Origin: Rhodanobacteraceae bacterium
GTDB lineage: Bacteria > Pseudomonadota > Gammaproteobacteria > Xanthomonadales > Rhodanobacteraceae
Direction of reading: 5' to 3'
Assembly: GCA_009996615.1 (NCBI GenBank)
Contig: JAACZU010000011.1
Location: forward strand, 31,916-95,915
Length of the DNA stretch: 64,000 nucleotides
Under the pieces are notes generated by a model, which worked only from the letters and a program-made list of their open reading frames with translations, was not told the DNA's origin and did no database searches. Positions within the stretch are counted from its first letter, which is position 1. Each line of letters opens with the position of its first letter. A program made the position numbers and the translations under genes. Below are positions 25,701 to 33,609 of the stretch, in pieces.

Positions 25701-27251
25701 CATCGAGGTGCCGCTCATCGTGGCCGTGCCGTTGGCGCTGCGCCCGGCGGACACGATGCTCGAACCCTGCGCGGTGATGTCCGGCTTGGTGCGGGCATCC
25801 AGCGTCGGGCCGCGCGAGGAGAAGCTGGCCATGTTGTTGCCGGAGGTGCCGCGGCCGCTCGCGCCGATCGTCAGCACGTTCTTCGCGTTGCCGGGGCTGC
25901 CGACGTTGTTGCCGTTCGAGCAGGTCGTCGCGTCGTTGCCGGCGGCGAACACGAGCAGCAGGTCGTCGTGGTCGTTCATCACGCGGTCGGCATCGCGCGC
26001 GAACTCGTCGTAGGTGACCGTGCAGCCGGAAATGCAGGCGCCGAACTGGTCGGTACAGCCGCCGCCCCAGGAGTCGCTGTGCAGGCGCGCGCCGTTGTCG
26101 TAGGCGATCTGCGCCATGTGGTAGGCGGTGCCGCCCTGCGTGTTGAGGTAGGCCAGGTCGCTGCCGGTCTCCTGCATCACCAGCTTGGCGCCGGGCGCCA
26201 TGCCGTCGAGGTTGGTGTCGCCGCCGGGCGTGGTGAAGTTGATGCAGTCGGTGCCCGGGTTGGCGACGTTGTCGTTGCCGAGGATCGACCCGGCGACATG
26301 CGTGCCGTGGCCGTGCGGATCGGCCCAGCTACCGCCGGACAGGCCGGACCACTTGTAGTAGGCAACGACCTTGCGCGCGTCGTAGTTCGGCGTCGCGATG
26401 CCCGGGCAGCCCGCGCCGTCGTTGCAGGAACTGTACGGCGGCGGCTGGCTGGCGTCCTTGAACGCCACGTTGTCGAGGTACAGGCCGGTGTCGAGCTCGC
26501 CGATGATCTGGCCGCAGCCGTACAGGCCTTGTGCCCAGATCGGCTTGGACGGCGACGGCGAGTTCACGTTGCTCTGGTGCAGCCAGTGACCCTGCGAGTT
26601 GTTCAGGCGCATCGGCTTGCGGAAGCCGATCGCGAGCACGTCCGGGTTCACGGCCAGTTCTTCGATCGCGGCGCCGAGCTGGGCGCGGCTGAAGCCGGCG
26701 AGCAGGCGCGTCTCGCCACCGGACGTGACGGTGTTGGTCACGCTGAGGCCGGGGATCGCGGCGATCGCGCTGCGCATGGCGCTGCCGTTCGCCTGCGCAT
26801 CGATGCTGATCTCCAGCGTGGTGATGCCCAGCCCGTCGACGATGCGATTGCCCTGCAATTCGCTGTAGATGTTCGGATCGACCTTCAGCGCCGGCATCAG
26901 CGGGCCGCTCCAGACCACGCCGTCGATCGCGCGCATCGCGCCATCGAGGCCGGCCGGCATGCGCACGATGTAGGCGTAGTGCGGCGCATAGCTGATGACC
27001 TTCGCGCCGGCGGCCTCGACCGCGGCGCGCTGCGCCTCGGTGATCGGCGCGCCGAACTTGACCAGCCGCAGCGTGGAATCCTTGACCGCGTCGAGCGAGA
27101 GCAGGCCCTGCAGCGTGGACGCGGACGTGGTCGATTCGCCTGTGCAGACGTTCTGCTGGGCGCCGGAGAACGACACCAGGCAGTCCTGCTCACCGGCCGA
27201 CGCCGCCATCGGCAGCGCCAGCACGATGGCGAGGGATAAAAGGTTACGCAT
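22740..27251 (-). CDS. Large secreted subtilisin-like (S8) serine protease with multidomain C-terminus
   Basis: 1503 residues. A signal peptide (MRNLLSLAIVLALPMAASAG) and a propeptide-like region come first. The S8 domain has all three catalytic residues: Asp in IGELDTGLYLD (~255), His in HGHGTHVAGS (~318) and Ser in MSGTSMATPTA (~515). Then come a fibronectin III-like segment (PALTAPADGATGT) and a GEVED-like domain (DWDRNGTFEAAETY). Two near-identical ~75-residue repeats (YTVGGxxxGxVGxGLxLKLNG) follow. Next is the motif DLIFADGFD, and last a choice-of-anchor-J-like domain. The start at 27251 has GGAG upstream. It is probably secreted and degrades external protein. It stands alone with its own terminator. 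Confidence 0.9.
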   Translation of the reverse strand: MRNLLSLAIVLALPMAASAGEQDCLVSFSGAQQNVCTGESTTSASTLQGLLSLDAVKDSTLRLVKFGAPITEAQRAAVEAAGAKVISYAPHYAYIVRMPAGLDGAMRAIDGVVWSGPLMPALKVDPNIYSELQGNRIVDGLGITTLEISIDAQANGSAMRSAIAAIPGLSVTNTVTSGGETRLLAGFSRAQLGAAIEELAVNPDVLAIGFRKPMRLNNSQGHWLHQSNVNSPSPSKPIWAQGLYGCGQIIGELDTGLYLDNVAFKDASQPPPYSSCNDGAGCPGIATPNYDARKVVAYYKWSGLSGGSWADPHGHGTHVAGSILGNDNVANPGTDCINFTTPGGDTNLDGMAPGAKLVMQETGSDLAYLNTQGGTAYHMAQIAYDNGARLHSDSWGGGCTDQFGACISGCTVTYDEFARDADRVMNDHDDLLLVFAAGNDATTCSNGNNVGSPGNAKNVLTIGASGRGTSGNNMASFSSRGPTLDARTKPDITAQGSSIVSAGRSANGTATMSGTSMATPTASGNAALVRDYLARGFYPSGQKNPADAITNPSGALVKAILTAGAFKMTGTGAGANPGQAQGFGRILLKDSLHFAGNQNRLFIHDEPAGLTTGGVQNHSLTVTGGQPLTIVLTWTDVAAALNASPATVNSLRLEVQAPNGEVWTQKLPAGYGVNNANPTQDTTTANYDNLNTMQRIRLETPALGTYQIRVRGINVPSGPQKYALAATGSFDISMDPDFGLSANPGSVAICAGSPAGFDVGVLSRYGFVDPVTLGVSGLPGAASGSFSGNPVTPADPAAVSHLTIGNTAGLARGSYGFEIAGTSSGTTPVSHNVAATLKVSVGIPANPALTAPADGATGTARSPAFAWAADAAAEGYTIEVATDSAFTSIVASGTPASNSWTPTTPLSPMTTYYWRVKANSLCGNSAYSATYSFTTGVTFPEPYCAVTFPSAIEPITRVKFTGIDNVSSATVGGSPAHEDFLGVAGGAVMAGETYQMVVEGNTAGSFTTKVNAFVDWDRNGTFEAAETYTIGDITNSTGTDGKQAIANILVPTTATPGPVRLRVIKKYSSAATACNNSGYGQAEDYTLMVQASGATYTVGGSASGVVGSGLVLKLNGANDLPVAGNGAFTFPTALPDGSTYAVTVSASPAGQTCSVANGSGTIAGANVTNVAVTCATVPTYTVGGTVGGLVGTGLKLKLNGGNDLAVTADGAFTFTGGLAGGTAYAVTVGTQPTAPAQTCTVANGSGTIGSANVTDVAVTCTTDIVDLIFADGFDPAPPQGVTLVEGFDDIATLAGAGWITKNNSTGPGTTGWFQGNDTVFPSYDGAATAYIGANFNNVSGAGTISNWLVTPLLTFDAASSLSFYTRSTIGSNGVSVYPDRLEVRLCTGATCTDVGTTPTAVGQFTTLLRSINPNLGTVDDPTGANGYPLTAWAPFTLDAAAGLPTSGQGRVAFRYYVTNGGTGSNSNFIGIDAVTIRAGAIGRSAGRAAPGSITATGSTSGRR

Positions 27252-27587
27252 TTGATAAATCTCCCCAGAGTGAAGAATTTCAAGGTGACGCCGTCTCCGC
27301 TCCCTGCGGGCGCGATCGAGCCCCTGCTCAACCAGATTCATGGTGGCGCGGCACGGGCCGCGGCAGGCGCGGCGTATGCCCTCGATGCGTGCGCAATCCC
27401 GATGCGCTTCGTCCCCGACGTGGCGAGCGTCGCCGCAACGGTAGCATGGCCCAAGGCGTCCCGTCGTGAGACGCGCGTCGCTTCGGCGGGCATGTCGCAG
27501 CGCCGCATCGCAGCCCGTCCGTTTCAGGCGCGACGACGCGGCGTCGGCCACGCCATCGTGCCCGCGCAGCGGTTAGACTCCGTCGTC
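27252..27587. other. 336-bp divergent promoter region between protease and decarboxylase
   Basis: No gene or clear repeat is visible. Both flanking genes are transcribed outwards, so promoters for both must lie here. No strong sigma-70 pair stands out by eye. Confidence 0.5.
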
Positions 27588-28607
27588 ATGCTGAAGATCG
27601 ACACCCACGCGCACATCCTGCCGCCAACCTGGCCGAACCTGGCCGAGAAATACGGCGACGACCGCTTCCCGGTCATGGTCCAGGCCGAGGGCCGGCACCG
27701 CATCTACAAGGACGGCAAGTTCTTCCGCGAGGTCTGGGCGAATGCCTTCGACCCGCAGGTGCGCATCGCCGACTACGCCAAGTTCGGCGTCGACGTGCAG
27801 GTCGTGTCGACCGTGCCGGTGCTGTTCTCGTACTGGGCCAAGCCGAGCCAGGCGCTGGAGCTGCACCGCCACCTGAACGACCACACCGCGCAGATCTGTC
27901 GCGACTACCCGCGCCACTACGCCGGCATCGGCACCGTGCCGCTGCAGGCGCCGACGCTGGCGATCCAGGAGATGGAGCGCTGCATCGACCAGCTCGGCCT
28001 GCAGGGCGTGCAGATCGGCTCGCACTGCGAAGCGTGGAACCTCGACGCGCCGGAGCTGTTCCCGTTCTTCGAGGCCGCGGCCGAGCTCGGTGCGGCGATC
28101 CTCGTGCACCCGTGGGACATGATGGGGCGCGAGTCGATGCCCAAGTACTGGCTGCCGTGGCTGGTCGGCATGCCGGCCGAGCAGGCGCGCGCGGCGTGCT
28201 GCCTGATCCTCGGCGGCGTGCTCGAGCGCCTGCCCCGGCTCAAGGTCTGCTTCGCGCACGGCGGCGGCTCGTTCCCGTACACGATCGGGCGCATCGAGCA
28301 CGGCTTCCGCATGCGCCCGGACCTGGTCGCAACCGACAACGCGCGCAGCCCGCGCGACTACTTCGGCCGCATCTACTTCGACTCGTGCGTGCATGACAAT
28401 GCCGCGCTGCGCTACCTGCTGGGCGTGGCCGGCGTCGACACCGTCATGCTCGGCACCGACTATCCGTTCCCGCTCGGCGAGCAGGAACCGGGCAGCGGCA
28501 TCGCCGCGCTCGGCCTGCCGCCGGCGCAACAGGCCCGCCTGTTCCACGGCACCGCACTGGAATGGCTGGGCCTGCCCTACTCGCGTTTTGCCGACGATTC
28601 GGAGTGA
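27588..28607 (+). CDS. nbaD: 2-amino-3-carboxymuconate-6-semialdehyde decarboxylase (ACMSD)
   Basis: Amidohydrolase-fold, zinc-dependent decarboxylase of 339 residues. It diverts aminocarboxymuconate semialdehyde away from quinolinate to 2-aminomuconate semialdehyde. The metal-binding HAH is in KIDTHAHILPP (residues ~7-9), further ligands are in FAHGGGSFPY, and the conserved aspartate is in MLGTDYPFPLGE. The family signature PLQAPTLAIQEMERC is present. The start ATG at 27588 gives the usual N-terminus. The next gene overlaps or closely follows the stop. Confidence 0.95.
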   Translation: MLKIDTHAHILPPTWPNLAEKYGDDRFPVMVQAEGRHRIYKDGKFFREVWANAFDPQVRIADYAKFGVDVQVVSTVPVLFSYWAKPSQALELHRHLNDHTAQICRDYPRHYAGIGTVPLQAPTLAIQEMERCIDQLGLQGVQIGSHCEAWNLDAPELFPFFEAAAELGAAILVHPWDMMGRESMPKYWLPWLVGMPAEQARAACCLILGGVLERLPRLKVCFAHGGGSFPYTIGRIEHGFRMRPDLVATDNARSPRDYFGRIYFDSCVHDNAALRYLLGVAGVDTVMLGTDYPFPLGEQEPGSGIAALGLPPAQQARLFHGTALEWLGLPYSRFADDSE

Positions 28608-28612
28608 CCTTC

Positions 28613-29140
28613 GTGAAGCCGATTCCCTGCCTGCTTGCCGCCCTCGCCGCCGGCCTGTTGTCCACCACCGCGCCGGCGCAAGGCCGCACCGACTACACGC
28701 TCAACGACGGCCAGGTGCAGTTCCGCGTGCCGGCGGAGTGGACCGCGATCATGGAAAAGACCGAAGGCAACCCGCAGGCGGTCGCGTTCCAGGTGCCCGA
28801 CCCGAGCGCGCAGGGCAGCGGCGACGCCGCCGACGCGACCGTCAAGACGCGCCAGCTCAAGACCCCGGCCGAGTTCGCCGGCGTCGTGCAGGACGAGCTG
28901 GACCGCTCCAAGGGACAAGGCGGCTACGAGAAGGACCCGTCGAACAAGGACAGCTCCGTGCACCAGTACTTCGTCTTGCGCGGCAAGACCCGCTACCTCG
29001 TGCGCGACAGCTTTTTCCTGACCGGCACGATCGCGGTCGAGGTGCGCTGCCAGCGGCCGCTGCTGGAATCGACACCGGCGGCGTGGAACGCGCAGTTCGA
29101 CAGCGCCTGCAACGGCGTGGTCGCGTCACTGAAGCACTAG
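28613..29140 (+). CDS. Small exported protein of unknown function in the kynurenine block
   Basis: About 175 residues. A signal peptide (KPIPCLLAALAAGLLSTTAPAQG) is followed by a PsbP/Mog1-like-looking beta protein (VQFRVPAEWTAIMEKTEGNPQAVAFQVPDP). The GTG at 28613 is chosen because GGAG precedes it and the signal peptide begins there; a GTG at 28604 overlapping the upstream stop is possible. It is probably periplasmic. It is co-transcribed with ACMSD judging by spacing; no role in the pathway is evident. Confidence 0.65.
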   Translation: MKPIPCLLAALAAGLLSTTAPAQGRTDYTLNDGQVQFRVPAEWTAIMEKTEGNPQAVAFQVPDPSAQGSGDAADATVKTRQLKTPAEFAGVVQDELDRSKGQGGYEKDPSNKDSSVHQYFVLRGKTRYLVRDSFFLTGTIAVEVRCQRPLLESTPAAWNAQFDSACNGVVASLKH

Positions 29141-29157
29141 AGCGAAGGTTTCACTCG

Positions 29158-29190
29158 ATCGTGGTCCCGGCGAACGCCGGGACCCAGCGC
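29158..29190. repeat. Short palindrome TCCCGGCGAACGCCGGGACCC
   Basis: GGTCCCGGCGAACGCCGGGACC hairpin. Relatives are at 57298-57330 and about 60980-61060 (CCCGCGAAAGCGGGGATCC). This common intergenic palindrome family is found here between the exported-protein gene and the hairpin at the kynU start. Confidence 0.6.
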
Positions 29191-29220
29191 CTTTGCCAGC
29201 GCTTGAAGACGCTGCGGGCT

Positions 29221-29298
29221 GGGGTCAGAGTACATTTTTGCCCCGGGAAGCCCCCACCCTGATCGATCATCACACCGTCAAAAATGTACTCTGACCCC
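29221..29298. repeat. 20-bp inverted repeat (GGGGTCAGAGTACATTTTTG) covering the kynU start
   Basis: Perfect 20-bp arms at 29221-29240 and 29279-29298 with a 38-nt loop. The kynU ATG (29284) lies inside the right arm. A related unit with GGGGTCAGAGTCACTTTT arms is inserted in kmo at 32064-32180. Both look like non-autonomous mobile palindromes. Confidence 0.85.
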
Positions 29299-30576
29299 AT
29301 TTCCGTTGCCGCCGCCGAAGCCCAGGCCCTGACCCTCGACGCACGCGATCCGCTCGCCGGCATGCGCGACGAGTTCCTGATCCCGCGCCACAGCGACGGC
29401 AGCGAGCAGGCGTATTTCTGCGGCAACTCGCTCGGCCTGCAGCCGCGCGCGACGCGTCAGGCACTCGCCGACGAACTCGACGACTGGCAGAACCTCGCGG
29501 TCGAGGCGCACTTCCGCGGCAAGCATCCGTGGATGCCGTACCACGAACTCGTGCGCGAGGATCTCGCCGCCGTGGTCGGCGCGAAGCCGCACGAAGTCGT
29601 CGCGATGAACTCGCTGACCGTGAACCTGCACCTGATGATGGTCAGCTTCTACCGGCCGACCGCGCAGCGCCACGCGATCCTGATCGAGCGCAGCGCATTT
29701 CCTTCCGACCATCACGCGGTTGCCTCGCAGATCCGCTTCCACGGCTTCGACCCGGCCAGCGCACTGATCCAGCTCGACGGCGACGCCAACGGCGTGATCG
29801 CCGAGGACACGATCCTGCGCGCGCTCGACGAGCACGGCGAGCGCATCGCGCTGGTGCTGCTGCCCGGCGTGCAGTACCTGTCCGGCCAGGCCTTCGACCT
29901 CGCCGCGATCACGCAGGCCGCGCACGCGAAAGGCTGCCAGGTCGGCTTCGACCTCGCGCACGCGGCCGGCAACCTCGACCTGCGCCTGCACGACATCGGC
30001 TGCGACTTCGCCGCCTGGTGCAGCTACAAGTACCTGAACGCCGGCCCCGGCGCGATCGCCGGCTGCTTCGTGCACGAACGCCACGCGCGCGCGGACGAAC
30101 TGCCGCGCTTCGCCGGCTGGTGGGGCCACGACCCGGCCACGCGTTTCCTGATGCGCCCGCAGTTCCTGCCGGCCTTCGGCGCCGATGGCTGGCAGCTCAG
30201 CAACCCGCCGATCTTCGCGCTCGCGCCGCTGCGCGTGTCGCTGGCGCAGTTCCGCCGTGCCGGCATGGCCGTGCTGCGCGCCAAGTCGGTCGCGCTGACC
30301 GCGTACTTCGAACGCCTGATCCACGCCCACGTGCCCGACGTGCTCGACGTGCTGACCCCGGCCGATCCGGCGCAACGCGGTTGCCAGCTCTCGCTGCGCG
30401 TGAAGGGCGCGCGCGAGGCCGGCCGCTCGCTGTATGACCACCTGCACGCGCACGGCATCGTCGTCGACTGGCGCGAACCGGACGTGATCCGCGCCGCGCC
30501 GACGCCGCTGTACAACCGCCACATCGACTGCCTGCGCTTCGTGCGCGCGGTGCGCGACTGGGCCGCGGCGCGCTGA
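29284..30576 (+). CDS. kynU: Kynureninase
   Basis: PLP enzyme of 430 residues that cleaves 3-hydroxykynurenine to 3-hydroxyanthranilate and alanine. The PLP lysine is in FAAWCSYKYLNAGPGAI, and YFCGNSLGLQPRA and VAMNSLTVNLHLMMVSFYRP are signature segments. The first residues (MYSDPI) are encoded by the inverted repeat at 29221-29298, so the native start may have been replaced. No other good start precedes the conserved core; the next ATG is at 29362. A long hairpin follows the stop. Confidence 0.95.
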   Translation: MYSDPISVAAAEAQALTLDARDPLAGMRDEFLIPRHSDGSEQAYFCGNSLGLQPRATRQALADELDDWQNLAVEAHFRGKHPWMPYHELVREDLAAVVGAKPHEVVAMNSLTVNLHLMMVSFYRPTAQRHAILIERSAFPSDHHAVASQIRFHGFDPASALIQLDGDANGVIAEDTILRALDEHGERIALVLLPGVQYLSGQAFDLAAITQAAHAKGCQVGFDLAHAAGNLDLRLHDIGCDFAAWCSYKYLNAGPGAIAGCFVHERHARADELPRFAGWWGHDPATRFLMRPQFLPAFGADGWQLSNPPIFALAPLRVSLAQFRRAGMAVLRAKSVALTAYFERLIHAHVPDVLDVLTPADPAQRGCQLSLRVKGAREAGRSLYDHLHAHGIVVDWREPDVIRAAPTPLYNRHIDCLRFVRAVRDWAAAR

Positions 30577-30609
30577 TCCTGCGGACGCCGGGGCGGCGTC
30601 CGCAGGATC
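30575..30609. terminator. Hairpin between convergent kynU and cytochrome gene
   Basis: Perfect 15-bp stem GATCCTGCGGACGCC / GGCGTCCGCAGGATC with a 5-nt loop. It lies between convergent genes and begins within the kynU stop codon. It can serve both strands. No U-run is present. Confidence 0.65.
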
Positions 30610-30618
30610 GGCATCAGC

Positions 30619-31236
30619 TCACGCGCCCGGCGGGGTCGGCAACGACGGGATCGCGCGCAGGTACTCGTAGATCGCGCGCAGGTCGCGCTCGACCATGTCC
30701 TGGTAGGTCGGCCACGGCATCACCTGCAGCAGCGGACACGGCGGCGGCGCGCCCGGAGCGCAGTCGAAGTCGTGGCCGGTGCGGATGGTCGTCGCGAACT
30801 GCGGCCAGGTCAGCCCCGCCGGCAGGCCGTGCGTATCCGGCGTGAGGTTGCGCGAGACGAACGGGCCGAAGGTCTGTCCACCCGCGAGGTAGCCGGCAGC
30901 GTTGACCTGTTTCGGCTGGCCAAGGAACGGATCGCCGCCATCCACGTACGACGGGTTCGTGTGGCAGTCGTTGCAGCCGCCGACCGCATTGACCAGATAG
31001 CTGCCGAGGCCGACCAGCGCGCGGTTCTTGCCGCGCAGGTTCAGCGGCACCGGCGCGATCGCGAAGCCCTGTTGCACGCGGCTGTTGTCGCCGTCGTCGT
31101 TGCCGTGGTTGTTGTTGACCTGACTGCTGTTGACTTGATTACCGTTCTGGGCCCGGCTCGGTGGCGCCAGCGCGAGCGCGCCGGCGACCAGCAGCACCGG
31201 CGCCAGGCCGGCGGCGACAGGAAGCATGCGTTTCAT
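30619..31236 (-). CDS. Secreted or periplasmic c-type cytochrome
   Basis: 205 residues with an N-terminal signal segment (MKRMLPVAAGLAPVLLVAGALALA) and an Asn-rich linker (QNGNQVNSSQVNNNHGN). A single haem site follows (GGCNDCHTNPSY). The distal methionine is probably in the LLQVMPWPTYQDM region. The start at 31236 is preferred over a longer upstream frame. It is likely an electron carrier that would need the Ccm machinery encoded 3 kb away. Partner unknown. Confidence 0.8.
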   Translation of the reverse strand: MKRMLPVAAGLAPVLLVAGALALAPPSRAQNGNQVNSSQVNNNHGNDDGDNSRVQQGFAIAPVPLNLRGKNRALVGLGSYLVNAVGGCNDCHTNPSYVDGGDPFLGQPKQVNAAGYLAGGQTFGPFVSRNLTPDTHGLPAGLTWPQFATTIRTGHDFDCAPGAPPPCPLLQVMPWPTYQDMVERDLRAIYEYLRAIPSLPTPPGA

Positions 31237-31464
31237 CGGTCGATCTCCTCTCGGTCTTGCATGGCCCCGTGGTGACAATCCCCTGGGAACGCTCGAAAGG
31301 AAACGGCAAGGCTCGCGATCATGCGACTGCAGCCTGCACGGCGCAATCGCCGAATCGGGTCAATATCCGTGCCAGACGCGCTGGCATGATCCGTGCCGGG
31401 CGGCATTGCAAAGCGCGCCGCATTCACGCAAGTTTGGATGTCTTGCCCGCAGCCTGGAGGCTCC

Positions 31465-32931
31465 GTGTCGCGCAGCAACCCGGATATCACGATCGTCGGC
31501 GGCGGCCTGGTCGGCGCCCTGCTCGCCACCCTGCTCGCGCGGCGCGGTTTCGCCGTCGACGTGTTCGAGCGCCGCCCCGATCCGCGCCAGGCCGGCTATG
31601 CCGGCGGCCGCTCGATCAACCTCGCGCTGGCCGAGCGCGGCCTGCACGGCCTGCGCCTGGCCGGCCTCACCGACGAGGTCATGCGCCTGGCCGTGATGAT
31701 GCGCGGCCGCATGGTGCACCACCGCGACGGCCGCAGCGAGTTGCTGCGCTACGGCCGCGACGACAGCGAAGTGATCTGGTCGCTCAATCGCGGCCGCCTC
31801 AACGTCGCGATGATCGACGCCGCCGAACAGGCCGGCGCACGCTTCCACTTCGACCGCCGCCTCGACGCCGCCGAGTTCGGCGAGCACGTCACGCTGCGCT
31901 TCCACGACGAAGCCGGCGGCGGCAGCCACGAGCACGTCGCGACGTTCGTGGTCGGCGCCGACGGCGCCGGCTCCGCGCTGCGCGCGGCGATGAACGCGGT
32001 GCGTCCGCTCGGCGAGCGCATCGAGCCGCTCGGACATGGCTACAAGGAGCTGGAGATCCCGGCAAACGCGAAAGGGGGTCAGAGTCACTTTTCAAACGCG
32101 AAAGGGGGTCAGAGTCACTTTTCGATGGCTGCGGGCTTCGAGCGAACGGGCGCAAAAAGTGACTCTGACCCCCTTTCGCCTTTCGCCATCGAACCGAACG
32201 CGCTGCATATCTGGCCGCGCGGCAACTACATGTGCATCGCGCTGCCGAACGCCGAGGGCAGCTTCACGGTCACGCTGTTCCTCGCCAACCAGGGCGAGCC
32301 GAGCTTCGCGACGATCCCGGATGCGGCCGCGGCGCGTGCGTTGTTCGAGCGCGACTTCGCCGACCTGCTGCCGCTGCTGCCGGACTTCGACCAGGATTTC
32401 ACGGCCAACCCGCTCGGCGTGCTGTCCACGCTGTATCTGGACCGCTGGCATCTCGACGGCCGCGCCGTGCTGATCGGCGACGCCGCGCACGCGATGGTGC
32501 CGTTCCACGGCCAGGGCATGAACTGCGGCTTCGAGGATGCGGTCGAGCTGGCCGACCTGCTCGCCGAACATGCCGACGACACCGCCTGGGCGTTCGCCGA
32601 GTTCGAGCGCCGGCGCAAGCCGAACGCCGAGGCGATCATCGCGATGGCGCTCGAGAACTACGTCGAGATGCGCGACTCGGTCGCCGATCCGCAGTTCCTG
32701 CTGCGCCGCGACCTCGGCCGCGTGCTGGCCGAACGCCACCCCGGCCGCTTCGTGCCGCGCTACTCGATGGTCACGTTCACGCGCATGCCGTACGCGCAGG
32801 CGTTCGCGCGCGGCGCCGTGCAGGACACGCTGCTGCGCGAGCTGACGCAAGGCAAGTCGCATCTCGACGAGATCGATCTCGCGCAGGCCGACGCGCTGGT
32901 GTGCGAGCGCCTGACGCCGCTGGCCGCCTGA
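31465..32931 (+). CDS. kmo: Kynurenine 3-monooxygenase with an in-frame repeat insertion
   Basis: FAD-dependent aromatic hydroxylase, about 488 residues from the GTG at 31465 (GGAGG just upstream; an ATG at 31438 is an alternative). It has the FAD dinucleotide loop ITIVGGGLVGALLATLLARRG, GYAGGRSINLALAERG, the second FAD motif LIGDAAHAMVPFHGQGMNCGFEDA and RRDLGRVLAERHPGRFVPRY. Residues about 201-239 are encoded by a palindromic repeat placed between GYKELEIP and FAIEPNALHIWPRG, segments that are adjacent in ordinary KMOs. The frame stays open. Activity may be altered; see findings. Confidence 0.93.
   Translation: MSRSNPDITIVGGGLVGALLATLLARRGFAVDVFERRPDPRQAGYAGGRSINLALAERGLHGLRLAGLTDEVMRLAVMMRGRMVHHRDGRSELLRYGRDDSEVIWSLNRGRLNVAMIDAAEQAGARFHFDRRLDAAEFGEHVTLRFHDEAGGGSHEHVATFVVGADGAGSALRAAMNAVRPLGERIEPLGHGYKELEIPANAKGGQSHFSNAKGGQSHFSMAAGFERTGAKSDSDPLSPFAIEPNALHIWPRGNYMCIALPNAEGSFTVTLFLANQGEPSFATIPDAAAARALFERDFADLLPLLPDFDQDFTANPLGVLSTLYLDRWHLDGRAVLIGDAAHAMVPFHGQGMNCGFEDAVELADLLAEHADDTAWAFAEFERRRKPNAEAIIAMALENYVEMRDSVADPQFLLRRDLGRVLAERHPGRFVPRYSMVTFTRMPYAQAFARGAVQDTLLRELTQGKSHLDEIDLAQADALVCERLTPLAA
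32064..32180. repeat. Palindromic repeat insertion inside kmo (GGGGTCAGAGTCACTTTT type)
   Basis: Two tandem 30-bp copies (32064-32093 and 32094-32123), each containing GCGAAAGGGGGTCAGAGTCA, are followed by a ~30-nt loop and one inverted copy (32154-32180). The length is a multiple of three and no stop codon is created. It shares the GGGGTCAGAGT core with the repeat at the kynU start. Confidence 0.9.
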
Positions 32932-32942
32932 GTGCCGCAACC

Positions 32943-33416
32943 GTGGACGCGCCAGCGCGCATCCTCGCCCTGCTCGCGGCGTATCGCGCGACGCATTACG
33001 AGGTGTTCCTGCCCGACGGCACGAGCGCAACGATCCACGTCGGCCAGCCACCGCCACACGCTGTCGCAACCTGGCTCGGCGCCGCTCCGTTCGCGGCCTT
33101 CCTGACCGCCTGCAATCCGCACTCGCACGCGCTGCCGGAGGAGGAGAACCGGCAACGCCTCGACGCGCTGCGGCGACGCTTGCAGGCGCACGCGTGCCGC
33201 CTGCTCGACGGCGTCGGCCACCTGCCCGGCGAAACCTGGCACGAGCCGAGCCTGCTGGTCGCCGGCCTCACGTTCGCCGACGTCGATGCGCTCGTGCGCG
33301 AGTTCGACCAGAACGCGGTCGTGATCGTGCACGCACATGGCGTGGCACGGCTGCGCCTGTACCGGCCCGAGTGGCATGCGGTGGCCGGCTACGCGGATGA
33401 TCTGGAATGGGCGTAG
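32943..33416 (+). CDS. DUF3293 family protein
   Basis: 157 residues from GTG 32943. It includes YRATHYEVFLPDGTSATIHVGQ, FLTACNPHSHALPEEENRQR and the C-terminal DQNAVVIVHAHGVARL..., the pattern of DUF3293 (unknown function, cytoplasmic). It starts 11 bp after the kmo stop, so it is probably on the kmo transcript. A palindromic repeat follows it. Confidence 0.75.
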   Translation: MDAPARILALLAAYRATHYEVFLPDGTSATIHVGQPPPHAVATWLGAAPFAAFLTACNPHSHALPEEENRQRLDALRRRLQAHACRLLDGVGHLPGETWHEPSLLVAGLTFADVDALVREFDQNAVVIVHAHGVARLRLYRPEWHAVAGYADDLEWA

Positions 33417-33465
33417 GCATTCGTGGCACCGTAGGAACGCGCCACTGGGGTCCGGCGGCGCCGTG

Positions 33466-33533
33466 GCAGGAGCGCACCCTGTGCGCGACCCGGGCCTCGT
33501 TCGACGCTGGTCGCGCACAGGGTGCGCTCCTGC
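33466..33533. repeat. Palindromic repeat, GCAGGAGCGCACCCTGTGCG type
   Basis: Arms of about 25 bp: GCAGGAGCGCACCCTGTGCG at the left with its complement ending GTGCGCTCCTGC at the right. Same family as 12038-12095. It sits between the kmo-DUF3293 unit and the ccm operon. Confidence 0.8.
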
Positions 33534-33609
33534 GCGGAAACGGCGCGATCGCGGCTGCGACGTTCCGGCCGTGGTATCCGCGCGCGCGTGCCGCTAGCAT
33601 GCAGGCCGC

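Noticed and set aside
24321..27239. 972-codon plus-strand frame opposite the subtilase gene
   Set aside because: Low-complexity, Arg/Ala/Gly/Val-rich antisense shadow; the minus strand has a signal peptide, catalytic triad and terminator.
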